Shown here: one piece after another, positions 9,919 through 18,903 of the stretch | Layout: each line of letters starts with the position of its first letter | Numbering within the stretch: the stretch's first letter is position 1 | Assembly: GCA_031386065.1 (NCBI GenBank) | Contig: JANNBZ010000184.1 | Location: forward strand, 1 to 64,000 | DNA length: 64,000 bases | Source of the DNA: JANYJJ01 sp031386065 | Lineage (GTDB): Bacteria > Pseudomonadota > Gammaproteobacteria > Burkholderiales > Burkholderiaceae_C | Direction of reading: 5' to 3' | Notes under the pieces: model-generated | The model's input: only the letters and a program-made list of their open reading frames with translations | What the model was told of the DNA's origin: nothing | Database searches by the model: none | Translations under genes and position numbers: made by a program

Positions 9919-11804
9919 GCGTCCGCCCCGTTCACCGCGCCGCCGTCGGGCGGGCGACCCGGCTGGCGCAGCGGCTTGACGTAGAACGCATCGAAACCGG
10001 AGTCGAGCGCGCGGTCGCGGTCTTCGACCCGGCCGTGGCCGGTCAGGGCGACGATGCGGGTCGGATGCCCGGCCAGGCTGTCGCGCAGGCTCTGCACCAG
10101 CTCGTAGCCGTCGACATCGGGCAGGCCGATGTCGCACACCACCAGGTCGGGCGCGAAGCTGGCCGCGATTCGCAGACCGTCGGCCGCGTTGCCGGCGGTC
10201 ATCACCTCGTTGCCCGCCATCTCGATCAGCACACGCAGGCTGTCGCGCGCGTCGTCGTTGTCTTCGATGATCAGCACACGGCGGCCGGACACGCTTGAAA
10301 GGTCGGTGTCCGCAGCCTCGGCCGCCGCACCGGCGTCCGTGCCGGCAAGCAAGGGCAGCCGCAGCGTGGCCTGGCTGCCTCGGTTCACGCCGGCGCTGGC
10401 GATGTCCACGCTGCCGCCGTGCAGTTCGACCACGCGCCTGGCGATGGTCAGCCCGACGCCCAGGCCGCCCTGCTCGTGCCCGCCCGACGCGTCGCCCTGC
10501 ACGAACAGGCCGAACACCTGCGGCAGCAACTCGGGCGCGATGCCGCGGCCGGCGTCGCGCACGTCGATCACCGCGCTGTCGCCGTCGAGCCGGCACGCCA
10601 CCAGAATGCTGCTGCCGTCGGGTGAAAACTTGGCCGCGTTGCGCAGCAGGGCCGCCAGCGCCTGCGACAGGCGCTGCGCGTCGCCGTGGCAGCGCAGGCG
10701 GGTCGGATGGCGCGCGATGCGCACGAACTGGCCACGCTGTTCGGTCTCGCCCGCCACCTCGCCCACCGCGCTGTCGATCAGGTCGTCGATGTCCACGCTC
10801 TCGCGCTGCAAAACGATCTTGCCTTGGGTGATGCGGGTCACGTCGACCAGGTCGGTGATCAGGCGGCGCAGGTGGTCGACCTGGCGTTCGACGATCTCGC
10901 GCACCATGACCAGCCTGTCGTCGCCGCCTTCGAGCCGGCGCAGGATGGCGGCCGCGTTGGCGATGGGCGCCAGCGGGTTGCGCAATTCATGCGACAGCCG
11001 GGCCAGGAAGTCTTCGCGGCGGTGGCTGGCAAGGCGCAACGCGCGCGTGTGCGCCGCGAGCTGGTCTTCGAGCAGCTTGCGGTCGGTGATGTCCAGGCAA
11101 CTGCCAACGTAGCCCAGGAACGCACCGTCGGCACCGAGGCGCGGCATGCCGGTGTCCATCACCCAGCGGAACGCGCCGTCGTGGCGCTGCAGCCGGTAGT
11201 CCATCGTGAACGCCTCGCGCTCCTGAAGGCTGTTGGCGATGATGCCGGCGCAGCGCTCGGTGTCTTCGGCGTGCACGCCCTGCATCCAGCCACCGCCGAG
11301 TTCCTGGCCCAGGCTGCGACCGCGAAACCCCAGCCACGACTTGTTGAACCAGTCGCGCGACAGGTCTTCGTCGGCCATCCACAGCAACACGGCCGCCGAG
11401 TCCGACGACGCCTTGGATCGGCTTTCGGCCTCTTGCGCCGCACGCGTGGCCTGCACCGAGGCGGTCACATCGCGCAGCACCAGAAAGCAGTGCGCGGCCT
11501 CAGCTGTCGAGTGACCGGCGGGGAACAGGGTGGCGTCGACATGGTGCGAAGAGCCGCTGAGAGAACGCGCCCGCAGCCGGCGGGTCCAGCCGGGGTTGCG
11601 ATGCTGCGGCTCCGCCGCAGGCGCGTGCCAGGCCAGGCCGGTCAGCTGGGCGAACGACGGGTAGCGGCCGTCCACCGCCAACCAGGCCGCCGCGCAGTTC
11701 CCGCGCACCACCTCGCCTGCAGGGTCCAGCACCAGCACCGCGTTCGGGTGGTTGTCGAAAAACGCATGCGCGAGCGAGTCGCTCGACAGATTTGAAGTGG
11801 GCAT
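9915..11804 (-). CDS. PAS-containing hybrid sensor histidine kinase with receiver
   Basis: A 629-residue cytoplasmic hybrid kinase. An N-terminal PAS domain (AFFDNHPNAVLVLDPAGEV) and a second PAS/PAC (about residues 125-245, ending in CLDITDRK) precede HisKA with phospho-acceptor His272 (SHELRNPLAPI). Then come an HATPase (GGLGVGLTIARRVVELHGG) and a receiver with Asp558 (VVCDIGLPDVDG). ATG 11804 starts just before the first PAS; the open frame further upstream is low-complexity shadow. It is the first gene of the leftward kinase-receiver-kinase operon. The C-terminus after the receiver is short and Pro/Gly-rich. Confidence 0.9.
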   Translation of the reverse strand: MPTSNLSSDSLAHAFFDNHPNAVLVLDPAGEVVRGNCAAAWLAVDGRYPSFAQLTGLAWHAPAAEPQHRNPGWTRRLRARSLSGSSHHVDATLFPAGHSTAEAAHCFLVLRDVTASVQATRAAQEAESRSKASSDSAAVLLWMADEDLSRDWFNKSWLGFRGRSLGQELGGGWMQGVHAEDTERCAGIIANSLQEREAFTMDYRLQRHDGAFRWVMDTGMPRLGADGAFLGYVGSCLDITDRKLLEDQLAAHTRALRLASHRREDFLARLSHELRNPLAPIANAAAILRRLEGGDDRLVMVREIVERQVDHLRRLITDLVDVTRITQGKIVLQRESVDIDDLIDSAVGEVAGETEQRGQFVRIARHPTRLRCHGDAQRLSQALAALLRNAAKFSPDGSSILVACRLDGDSAVIDVRDAGRGIAPELLPQVFGLFVQGDASGGHEQGGLGVGLTIARRVVELHGGSVDIASAGVNRGSQATLRLPLLAGTDAGAAAEAADTDLSSVSGRRVLIIEDNDDARDSLRVLIEMAGNEVMTAGNAADGLRIAASFAPDLVVCDIGLPDVDGYELVQSLRDSLAGHPTRIVALTGHGRVEDRDRALDSGFDAFYVKPLRQPGRPPDGGAVNGADA

Positions 11805-11941
11805 CGACCGCGACCAGTCTCGGAACAGGGGTTGGCCCGCGCTATCGGCGTGCCTCAGAAGCCAGTGTGAGCGGTCGCCACGGATGGCCGGCCAGACAGC
11901 GCCCCATCCCAACGTAGGCGAAGACCCCGCGCAGCGAACCG

Positions 11942-12469
11942 TCAGCTGGCCTCGACCTCGATCTGCAGCGCTTCCAGAAAGCGCGACACCATGTTGTAAG
12001 CCGCCACCGTGGCGGTCAGCTCGACCACCTCGCGGTCGCTGAAGTGACGCCGCAGCGCGTCGAACACCGGCTGCGCCACCTGCACCTGCAGCGTCATCGC
12101 CTGCGCATAGGCCAGCACGTCGCGTTCGCGATCGCTGAAGGCGCTCGACGCGTGCCAATCGGCCAACGCATCGAGCTGGCCTTGCGACACGCCTTCAGCC
12201 AAGGCCACTGGCGCATGCTGCGCAAATTCGTACGGCGCGCGGTTCAGCAGCGCCACCAGCAGGATCACCAGTTCGCGCAGTGCGCCATCAAGCACGCCGC
12301 CGGTGCGGATGGCACCGAGGTAAGCATTCCAGCCGCGCGCGATGGGTGCGCTGTGCAGCAGCTGCCGGTCCAGGTTCAGCAGCGTGCCGCCGCGCCGCGC
12401 CTGCACGGCATGCACCAGTTCCACATCCACACCTGCGGTGTGCGCGTCGACGAAGGGAAGGCGGGCCAT
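11942..12469 (-). CDS. Carboxymuconolactone decarboxylase/AhpD-like family protein
   Basis: A 175-residue all-helical protein of the CMD/AhpD superfamily, recognised by the internal pattern RELVILLVALLNRAPYEFAQHAPVA and the C-terminal REVVELTATVAAYNMVSRF. The AhpD CxxC pair is absent, so a peroxidase-reductant role is unlikely, and a gamma-carboxymuconolactone substrate is not established. It lies 36 bases after the Bug-type binding protein gene on the same strand and probably shares its transcript. Function unknown. Confidence 0.8.
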   Translation of the reverse strand: MARLPFVDAHTAGVDVELVHAVQARRGGTLLNLDRQLLHSAPIARGWNAYLGAIRTGGVLDGALRELVILLVALLNRAPYEFAQHAPVALAEGVSQGQLDALADWHASSAFSDRERDVLAYAQAMTLQVQVAQPVFDALRRHFSDREVVELTATVAAYNMVSRFLEALQIEVEAS

Positions 12470-12505
12470 GGGAATTCCTTGATGGTGGGTGGGGTCGACG
12501 GCAGT

Positions 12506-13483
12506 TCAGTCCACCACCACGCCCGACTGCTTGACGATGCGCCCCAGCCGCACCGATTCCGTCAGCACCAGGCTGCCGAACTGCTCGGGCGAGCCGCCGA
12601 CGATGGGCGAGCCGATCTCTTCCCAGCGCTTTTTCACGGCCGGCTCGGTGAAGATCGCATTCAGTGTTTCGTTCAGCCTCTTGACGATGGGCGCCGGCGT
12701 GCCCGCCGCCACCGAAATGCCGTGCCAGGCGGCGAAGTCGATGGCCACCCCCAGCTCCGCCATCGTCGGCACCTTGGGCAGCGCCGGGCTGCGCTGTGCG
12801 GTGGTCACCGCAATGGCGATCAGCTTGCCGGCGTTGATGTGCTGGATCGAGCTGCCGATGATGTCGAACATCACCGGCACCTGGCCGCCCAGCACGTCGT
12901 TCAGTGCCGGCCCGGCGCCTTTGTACGGCACGTGCTGCATCTTCACGCCGGTTTGTTTGTTGAAGATCTCGCCGGCCAGGTGCTGCGGCGTGCCGTTGCC
13001 GGCCGAGGCGAAGTTGTAGCCGGTGGGATTCGCCTTCAGCACCGCCAGAAACTCTTTCATCGAACGGGCCGGAAAGCCGGGATGAACTTCCAGCACCAGC
13101 GGAAAGGCCGAGATCTGGATCACCGGCGCCAGGTCTTTCACCGGGTTGTAGGGCAGGGCGGTGTACAGCGTGGGGTTCACCGACATCGGGCCGCTGGCGG
13201 CCAGCAGCAGCGTGTGGCCGTCGGGTGCCGATTTGGCGACGCCGTCGGTGCCCAGGTTGCCGCCGGCGCCGGCCCGGTTCTCGACGATCACCGGCACGCC
13301 CAGGCGCTGCTGCAGGCTGGGCGCGAGGATGCGCGCCATCAGGTCCGTCGGCCCGCCCGGCGGGTAGGGCACCACGAACTTGATCGGCTTGCCCGGTGTG
13401 GGGTAGGCATCGACCGCGAGGGCCGCCAGCGGTGTGCCGGCGGCGGCCACGGCGAAAGCGCAAAGCAGCAGGCGGTACAGCAT
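12506..13483 (-). CDS. Tripartite tricarboxylate transporter substrate-binding protein (Bug/TctC family)
   Basis: A 325-residue periplasmic solute-binding protein. A signal peptide covers about residues 1-22 (MLYRLLLCAFAVAAAGTPLA), followed by the Bug-family start (YPTPGKPIKFVVPYPPGGPTDLMAR) and the conserved VENRAGAGGNLGTDGVA segment. These proteins bind carboxylates or aromatic acids for TctAB transporters. No TctA or TctB gene is present here, which is common for the expanded Bug families of Burkholderiales, so it may serve a distant transporter or a signalling role. ATG 13483 is chosen because it begins the signal peptide; the longer frame upstream is not signal-like. Confidence 0.9.
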   Translation of the reverse strand: MLYRLLLCAFAVAAAGTPLAALAVDAYPTPGKPIKFVVPYPPGGPTDLMARILAPSLQQRLGVPVIVENRAGAGGNLGTDGVAKSAPDGHTLLLAASGPMSVNPTLYTALPYNPVKDLAPVIQISAFPLVLEVHPGFPARSMKEFLAVLKANPTGYNFASAGNGTPQHLAGEIFNKQTGVKMQHVPYKGAGPALNDVLGGQVPVMFDIIGSSIQHINAGKLIAIAVTTAQRSPALPKVPTMAELGVAIDFAAWHGISVAAGTPAPIVKRLNETLNAIFTEPAVKKRWEEIGSPIVGGSPEQFGSLVLTESVRLGRIVKQSGVVVD

Positions 13484-13755
13484 TGAAAACTCCGGTGAGC
13501 CCGAATCCATTCGCCGGGCGAGCATGAACGCGGGGCAGCAGCCCGCAAGCTCGATTTTCACGTGAGCGCGGCGACCGTCCGGTACGCAATCGCCACATCC
13601 AGCGTCTGTCGCGCCGGTGCTTCGCCGACGCTGCGCCGACGCTTTGCCGGCCTGCGACCGGTTGAGTGGCGACGTGGATTTGATTTGGCGTAAGGTCAAT
13701 GTCCGCCCGAAGGTGTCAACTTCGATTCGGCAATTCAATCTGCAAGGAGACAAGC

Positions 13756-14940
13756 ATGAGCAAGCGTGATGTGGTGGTTCTGGGCGCGGCCCGGTCGGCG
13801 ATCGGCACCTTCGGTGGGGCGCTGGCCGACATCGAGCCCGCCGAACTGGCGGGCACCGTGATGAAGGAAGCCGTCAAGCGTTCGGGCGTCGATCCGAAGG
13901 CGATCAACTACGTGACGGTGGGCAACACCATTCCCACCGACAGCCGCTTCGCCTACGTGGCGCGGGTGGCGGCCATCCAGGCCGGTCTGCCGATGGATTC
14001 GGTGGCGATGTCGGTGAACCGGCTGTGCTCGTCGGGCCTGCAAGGCATCGTCACGACGGCGCAGAACATCCTGCTCGGCGACTGTGACTACGGCGTCGGC
14101 GGCGGGGTCGAGGTGATGAGCCGAGGCGGCTATTTGTCCACCGCGATGCGCAGCGGCGCCCGCATGGGCGACAGCAAGATGATCGACACGATGGTGGCCA
14201 CGCTGACCGACCCGTTCGGCGTCGGCCACATGGGCATCACGGCCGAAAACCTGGTCACCAAATGGGGCATCACGCGGGAAGAGCAGGACGCGCTGGCGGT
14301 CGAGTCGCACCGGCGTGCAGCAGCGGCGATTGCCGAAGGCCGCTTCAAGACGCAGATCGTCCCCATCGTCAAGCAAACGCGCAAGGGCGAAGTCACCTTC
14401 GACACCGACGAACACGTGAAAGCCGGCACCACGATGGAGACGCTGGCCAAGATGAAACCCGCCTTCAAGAAAGACGGCTCGGTGACCGCAGGCAACGCCT
14501 CGGGCATCAACGACGGCGCGGCCTTCTTCGTGCTGGCCGACGCGGCGGTGGCGGCTGCTGCCGGCCACAAACCGATGGCGCGGCTGGTGTCGTACGCGGT
14601 GGCCGGCGTGCCGAACGAGATCATGGGCGAAGGCCCGATCCCGGCCACCAAGCTGGCGCTGAAAAAGGGCGGCCTGACGCTCGACCAGATGGACGTGATC
14701 GAGAGCAACGAAGCCTTCGCCGCGCAAGCCATCGCGGTGGCGCGCGGGCTGGAGTTCGACCTGAAGAAGGTCAACCCGAACGGCGGCGCGATTGCACTCG
14801 GCCACCCCATCGGCTGCTCGGGCGCCTTCTTGGCCACCAAGGCGGTCTACGAATTGCACCGCAGCGGCGGCCGCTATGCGCTGGTGACGATGTGCATCGG
14901 CGGCGGGCAGGGCATCGCGGCGGTGTTCGAGCGGCTTTGA
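13756..14940 (+). CDS. Acetyl-CoA acetyltransferase / beta-ketothiolase
   Basis: A 394-residue thiolase. The acyl-accepting Cys91 (NRLCSSGLQG), the NEAFAAQA loop, His350 (GGAIALGHPIGCSG) and the C-terminal catalytic Cys380 (CIGGGQG) are all present. It condenses two acetyl-CoA or cleaves 3-ketoacyl-CoA in the cytoplasm. An AAGGAGA ribosome-binding site at 13744-13750 fixes the ATG at 13756. It stands alone on its strand with about 270 bases before it and no phaB or phaC beside it. A role in polyhydroxybutyrate synthesis or in degradation of CoA esters (including the operon at the left of the window) is possible but not shown. Confidence 0.92.
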   Translation: MSKRDVVVLGAARSAIGTFGGALADIEPAELAGTVMKEAVKRSGVDPKAINYVTVGNTIPTDSRFAYVARVAAIQAGLPMDSVAMSVNRLCSSGLQGIVTTAQNILLGDCDYGVGGGVEVMSRGGYLSTAMRSGARMGDSKMIDTMVATLTDPFGVGHMGITAENLVTKWGITREEQDALAVESHRRAAAAIAEGRFKTQIVPIVKQTRKGEVTFDTDEHVKAGTTMETLAKMKPAFKKDGSVTAGNASGINDGAAFFVLADAAVAAAAGHKPMARLVSYAVAGVPNEIMGEGPIPATKLALKKGGLTLDQMDVIESNEAFAAQAIAVARGLEFDLKKVNPNGGAIALGHPIGCSGAFLATKAVYELHRSGGRYALVTMCIGGGQGIAAVFERL

Positions 14941-15208
14941 GGGTGGAGGAGCCGACCCCGACGATGGCGTCGCCGGCGCGCATGAAAACGATGTTCGTGG
15001 TCCGCCGTGCCAGGTCATCGCAGGAGTGGCAGGCCGGCGGCTGGCTGTTGAAAACAGGCATCGTGGGTCGGCAGTACAGGCGTTGATTCGCGCGCGGCCG
15101 AGACGGCCCCGTTCTGCACACGGTCGATGCTTCACCGTATGCTGCGGGTCCGGATTTTCAATCGGCCGGCGCGCCCGGCGCGCCGGCCCCTCACCGCAAG
15201 GAAAAACC

Positions 15209-16642
15209 ATGTACTCAGACGTGCAACTCTTCATCGACGGCGAATGGTGCCAAGGCACCGGCGGCAAGAGCGAAGCCATCGTCAACCCTGCGACGGGGCA
15301 GGTGATCGCGCGTCTGGCGCACGCCGACCGCAGCGACCTCGACCGCGCGCTGGCTGCGGCCGACAAGGGCTTCAAGCAATGGCGTGCGGTGTCGGCCTTC
15401 GAGCGCTACAAGCTGCTGCGCAAGGCGGGCGAGTTGATCCGCAGCCGGGCTGGCGAGATTGCCGAACTGATGACGCTGGAACAGGGCAAGCCGCTGGCCG
15501 AGGCGAAGGCCGAGACGATGGCGGCCGGCGACATCATGGACTGGTTCGCCGAGGAAGCGCGCCGCACCTACGGCCGCGTGGTGCCGGCGCGTGCCGACGG
15601 CGTCAGCCAGTTGGTGATCAAGGAGCCGGTGGGTCCGGTGGCCGCGTTCACGCCGTGGAATTTCCCCATCAACCAGGCGGTGCGCAAGCTGTCGGCGGCG
15701 CTGGCGGCGGGTTGCTCGGTGATCCTGAAGGGGCCTGAAGAAACGCCGGCCAGTTGCGCGGCGCTGGTGCGCGTGTTCGCCGATGCCGGTGTGCCGGCGG
15801 GCGCCATCAACCTGGTGTTCGGCGTGCCGGCGGACATCTCGGCCTACCTGATTGCGCACCCGGTCATTCGCAAGATCACTTTCACCGGCTCCACCGCCGT
15901 GGGCAAGAAGCTGGCGGCGCTGGCCGGCGAGCACATGAAGCGGGTCACGATGGAACTCGGCGGGCACGCGCCGGCCATCGTGTTCGGCGACGCCGATGTC
16001 GACAGCGCCGCGCGCATGTTGGCCGGCGCCAAGTTCCGCAACGCGGGCCAGGTGTGCGTGGCACCCACGCGCTTTCTGGTGCACGAGTCGGTCTACCCGC
16101 GCTTCGTCGACAGCTTTGTCGCAGCGGCGTCGGCCATCAAGGTCGGCAGTGGCATGGACAAGGAGACCCGCATGGGCCCGCTCGCCAACAGCCGGCGTGT
16201 CGAGGCGATGGAGATGTTCGTGGCCGACGCAGTCGGCAAGGGCGCGAAGCTGTTGCTGGGCGGCAAGCGCATCGGCAGCGAGGGCTACTTTTTCGAGCCG
16301 ACGGTGTTGACCGAGGTGCCGATGAGCGCGCGCATCATGCAGGAAGAACCGTTCGGACCGATCGCGCCGATCACGTCGTTCAAGGACTTCGACGAGGTGG
16401 TGGCCGAGGCGAACCGGCTGCCTTACGGGCTGGCCGCGTATGCGTTCACCAAGTCATTGAAAACCGCCTCGGCCATTGGCGCGGCGTTCGAGAGCGGCAT
16501 GGTGTCGATCAACCATTTCGGGCTGGCCCTGCCCGAGGTGCCGTTCGGCGGCGTGAAGGATTCGGGCTACGGCTCCGAAGGCGGCACCGAAGCCATCGAG
16601 GCCTACCTGAACACCAAGTTCATCACGCAGGTGGGCTTGTAG
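15209..16642 (+). CDS. NAD(P)-dependent aldehyde dehydrogenase, succinate-semialdehyde type
   Basis: A 477-residue aldehyde dehydrogenase. The family hallmarks are the FTPWNFPINQ cofactor loop, the FTGSTAVGKKL Rossmann turn, general base Glu249 (MELGGHAPAI) and nucleophile Cys283 (NAGQVCVAPTRF), with EEPFGPIAP and a C-terminal KDSGYGSEGG. It most resembles succinate-semialdehyde dehydrogenases (gabD type), although substrate specificity in this family is hard to read. ATG 15209 is preceded by GCAAGGAAAAA. Its last 20 bases overlap the convergent kinase gene. Confidence 0.88.
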   Translation: MYSDVQLFIDGEWCQGTGGKSEAIVNPATGQVIARLAHADRSDLDRALAAADKGFKQWRAVSAFERYKLLRKAGELIRSRAGEIAELMTLEQGKPLAEAKAETMAAGDIMDWFAEEARRTYGRVVPARADGVSQLVIKEPVGPVAAFTPWNFPINQAVRKLSAALAAGCSVILKGPEETPASCAALVRVFADAGVPAGAINLVFGVPADISAYLIAHPVIRKITFTGSTAVGKKLAALAGEHMKRVTMELGGHAPAIVFGDADVDSAARMLAGAKFRNAGQVCVAPTRFLVHESVYPRFVDSFVAAASAIKVGSGMDKETRMGPLANSRRVEAMEMFVADAVGKGAKLLLGGKRIGSEGYFFEPTVLTEVPMSARIMQEEPFGPIAPITSFKDFDEVVAEANRLPYGLAAYAFTKSLKTASAIGAAFESGMVSINHFGLALPEVPFGGVKDSGYGSEGGTEAIEAYLNTKFITQVGL

Positions 16643-18116
16643 CTTGACGTGAGCCAGCGGCGCGCACCACGGTGACGGTGCACGCCGACTCGGCCACCAC
16701 GCGGGCCGAGACACTGCCCAGGTAGCGCCGCAGCACCGAGTTGCTGCGCGCGCCCATCACGATGTGGTCGACCTGGTTCTTGCGCGCGTAGTCGACGATG
16801 GCGGCGGCGGCGTCGGGCGCTTCGATCACGTGGAAGGTCACGCGCGCGTCCTGCTGCAACTTGCTCAGCGCCAGCGTGTTCACCACCGGCCGCGCCCAGT
16901 GCTTCAGTTGGACCAGCAGGTTCACGTGCTTGCTGCTGCCGTCTTTTTCCATCGGCACGTCGATGGCGATGCGCTGCGTCTTCATCACCGCCAGGCAGGC
17001 CAGCCGCGCGCCGGGCTCGGTTTGCAGCACGCGCTGCACGCTGGCGCGCACCGCGTCGAGCAGCGCAGCTTCGGAGCCGCCGATGTCCAGCGCCGCCAGC
17101 ACGATGGGGTTGTCGCTGGCTGGCGATCCGCTGGGCGCGCCGCCGCGCGGCTCGGCACCGAGTGCGGCAAACCAGCGCCGCACCACGCGAAACAGGCCGC
17201 TGCGCTGCGAGCGCTCGGCGCGGGCGGTCAGCGTGACCTGTTCCGGGTGCTGCAGGTCGAACGCCAACTGCGCCGCGCTCTGGTGGCGCCGTTCGGGCTT
17301 CACGTCCAGGCAGCGCAGGATGATTTCCTGCAGCCACGGCGGACAGTCGGCGCGCAGCGCGCGCGGCGGAACCGGGTCGCGGTACAGCCGCTCGCGCAGC
17401 CCGCGCACGCTGGCGGGTGCGCCGAACGGACGTGCGCCGGTGGTCAGGTGGTACAGCATGACGCCGAGCGCGAACAGGTCGCTGCGCGGATCGCTGCGAA
17501 CGAACTGAATCTGCTCGGGCGACATGTAGGGGCTGGTGCCCATCGGCAGCTCGAATTCTTCTTCCAGCAGGTCGGGCAGCTGGTCGTGGCGCGACAGGCC
17601 GAAGTCGATCAGCACCGCCTCGCCACGCTCACCGTCCAGACCTGCGCGGAACAGGATGTTGCTGGGCTTCACGTCGAGGTGAACCACATGCTGCCGGTGC
17701 AGGTCGTGCAGCGCGGTGGCGACTCGGTGGCCGATGTCCACCACCTCGGCAATGGCCAGCGGGGCGGCATCGAAGCGCGCCTTCAGCGACTCGCCGGGAA
17801 TGCGCTCCATCACGATGTAGGGCTGTGCCGTGAAGTCGCCCTTGGCGACGAAGGCCGGCACGTGCGGGCCGGCGAGCATCGGCATGATCATCTGCTCGAC
17901 CTCGAAGCCGACGATGGTGGTCGGGTCGTCGCCACCGCGCAGGCGCGGCACCTTCATGATCAGCGGACGCGCCTCAACGCTGTCGATGTGCGTGACGCGC
18001 CACAGGTTTGCCATGCCGCCCTGGTGGGTGCGCTCTTCCAGGCGAAACCCATCGATGACCTGGCCGGCAGCCAACGGGCTTCTGGGCGTGCGGGCAGGCG
18101 ATGGCTCAGACGCCAT
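16623..18116 (-). CDS. Serine/threonine protein kinase fused to universal stress protein domain
   Basis: A 497-residue two-domain protein. The kinase domain (about 25-285) has a glycine loop (HQGGMANLWRV), catalytic Lys55 (IMKVP), the loop HLDVKPSN at 146-153 (Leu replacing Arg of HRD), DFG at 171-173 and SPEQ near 200, so it should be active. After a linker, a USP domain (about 340-490) ends with the nucleotide-loop-like segment MGARSNSVLRRYLGSVSARV. No membrane helix is visible. It starts three bases after the metallophosphoesterase stop and is probably co-transcribed with it, pairing a kinase with a possible phosphatase. The 3' end overlaps the aldehyde dehydrogenase gene. Confidence 0.9.
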   Translation of the reverse strand: MASEPSPARTPRSPLAAGQVIDGFRLEERTHQGGMANLWRVTHIDSVEARPLIMKVPRLRGGDDPTTIVGFEVEQMIMPMLAGPHVPAFVAKGDFTAQPYIVMERIPGESLKARFDAAPLAIAEVVDIGHRVATALHDLHRQHVVHLDVKPSNILFRAGLDGERGEAVLIDFGLSRHDQLPDLLEEEFELPMGTSPYMSPEQIQFVRSDPRSDLFALGVMLYHLTTGARPFGAPASVRGLRERLYRDPVPPRALRADCPPWLQEIILRCLDVKPERRHQSAAQLAFDLQHPEQVTLTARAERSQRSGLFRVVRRWFAALGAEPRGGAPSGSPASDNPIVLAALDIGGSEAALLDAVRASVQRVLQTEPGARLACLAVMKTQRIAIDVPMEKDGSSKHVNLLVQLKHWARPVVNTLALSKLQQDARVTFHVIEAPDAAAAIVDYARKNQVDHIVMGARSNSVLRRYLGSVSARVVAESACTVTVVRAAGSRQATSPPA

Positions 18117-18119
18117 CGC

Positions 18120-18863
18120 TCATGCACCATCACTCAGGCGTTCGGCGAGGCGCTCGGGCAGGCCGGCGGCGCGAATCTTCGCGCCCGCCGCGTCCACGTC
18201 ATACGGAACGCGGTGGAAGGTGAGGGTGGCGCTGGCGGTGTCGAACATCGCGTAGCAGGCGGCGGGGTTGCCGTCGCGCGGCTGGCCGGCCGAGCCGGGA
18301 ATGGCCAGCCACTGCCGCTGTGGCGACAGCGCGATCGGCACCTCGGGCACCGGCACGAAATCGCCCGCCTTGCCGGTGGCCGACAAGTGGTACAGCGCCG
18401 GCTCGTGGACATGGCCGCAGAAGGTGTGGCGGCGCTCGGTGGCGAGCAGGCTGCGCACCGCGTCGAGCCGGCTCTGGATGTAGTGCCAGGCAGCCGGGGC
18501 AAAGGCGTTCGCGTGCACGAACAGGCAGTTGTCGCGCGCCACCGACAACGGCAGCGCGCCGAGGAAGGCGAGTTGCGAGGCGTCGAGCCGCTCGCGCGTC
18601 CAGTCGACCACCAGACGCGCCTGCTCGATCATGGTCGGCGATGGGCCGTTCACCACCGCCGCGTCGTGGTTGCCCATCACCGCAATGGCACCTTGTGCGA
18701 CGTGCTCACGCACCAGGTCGACCACCCAGGCCGGGTCGGCGCCGTACCCCACGAAGTCGCCGAGGAAGGCGTAGGCGGCGGCGTGCTGCGTGCGTGAATG
18801 CGCCATCACCGATTCCACCGCTTCGCGGTTGGCGTGCAGGTCGGTGATGAGGGCGAGTTTCAT
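18120..18863 (-). CDS. Metallophosphoesterase (calcineurin-like)
   Basis: A 247-residue two-metal phosphoesterase with all core motifs: DLHAN at 8-12, GDFVGYG at 35-41, GNHD at 64-67 and GHVHEP at 150-155, plus the later histidine segment (LFVHANAF). The family includes PPP-type protein phosphatases, phosphodiesterases and nucleotide hydrolases; the GDFVGYG form is typical of YfcE/ApaH-like bacterial members. It lies directly upstream of the Ser/Thr kinase gene, which suggests, without proving, that it reverses that kinase's action. Confidence 0.9.
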   Translation of the reverse strand: MKLALITDLHANREAVESVMAHSRTQHAAAYAFLGDFVGYGADPAWVVDLVREHVAQGAIAVMGNHDAAVVNGPSPTMIEQARLVVDWTRERLDASQLAFLGALPLSVARDNCLFVHANAFAPAAWHYIQSRLDAVRSLLATERRHTFCGHVHEPALYHLSATGKAGDFVPVPEVPIALSPQRQWLAIPGSAGQPRDGNPAACYAMFDTASATLTFHRVPYDVDAAGAKIRAAGLPERLAERLSDGA

Positions 18864-18903
18864 GATGAGCGCAGCAAAAAGTTCGCGACCCTCGAAGCTC
18901 GAA

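Noticed and set aside
14941..15208. A possible small gene between the thiolase and aldehyde dehydrogenase genes
   Set aside because: Frames here are extensions or shadows without a ribosome site or family resemblance. I see no gene in this spacer.
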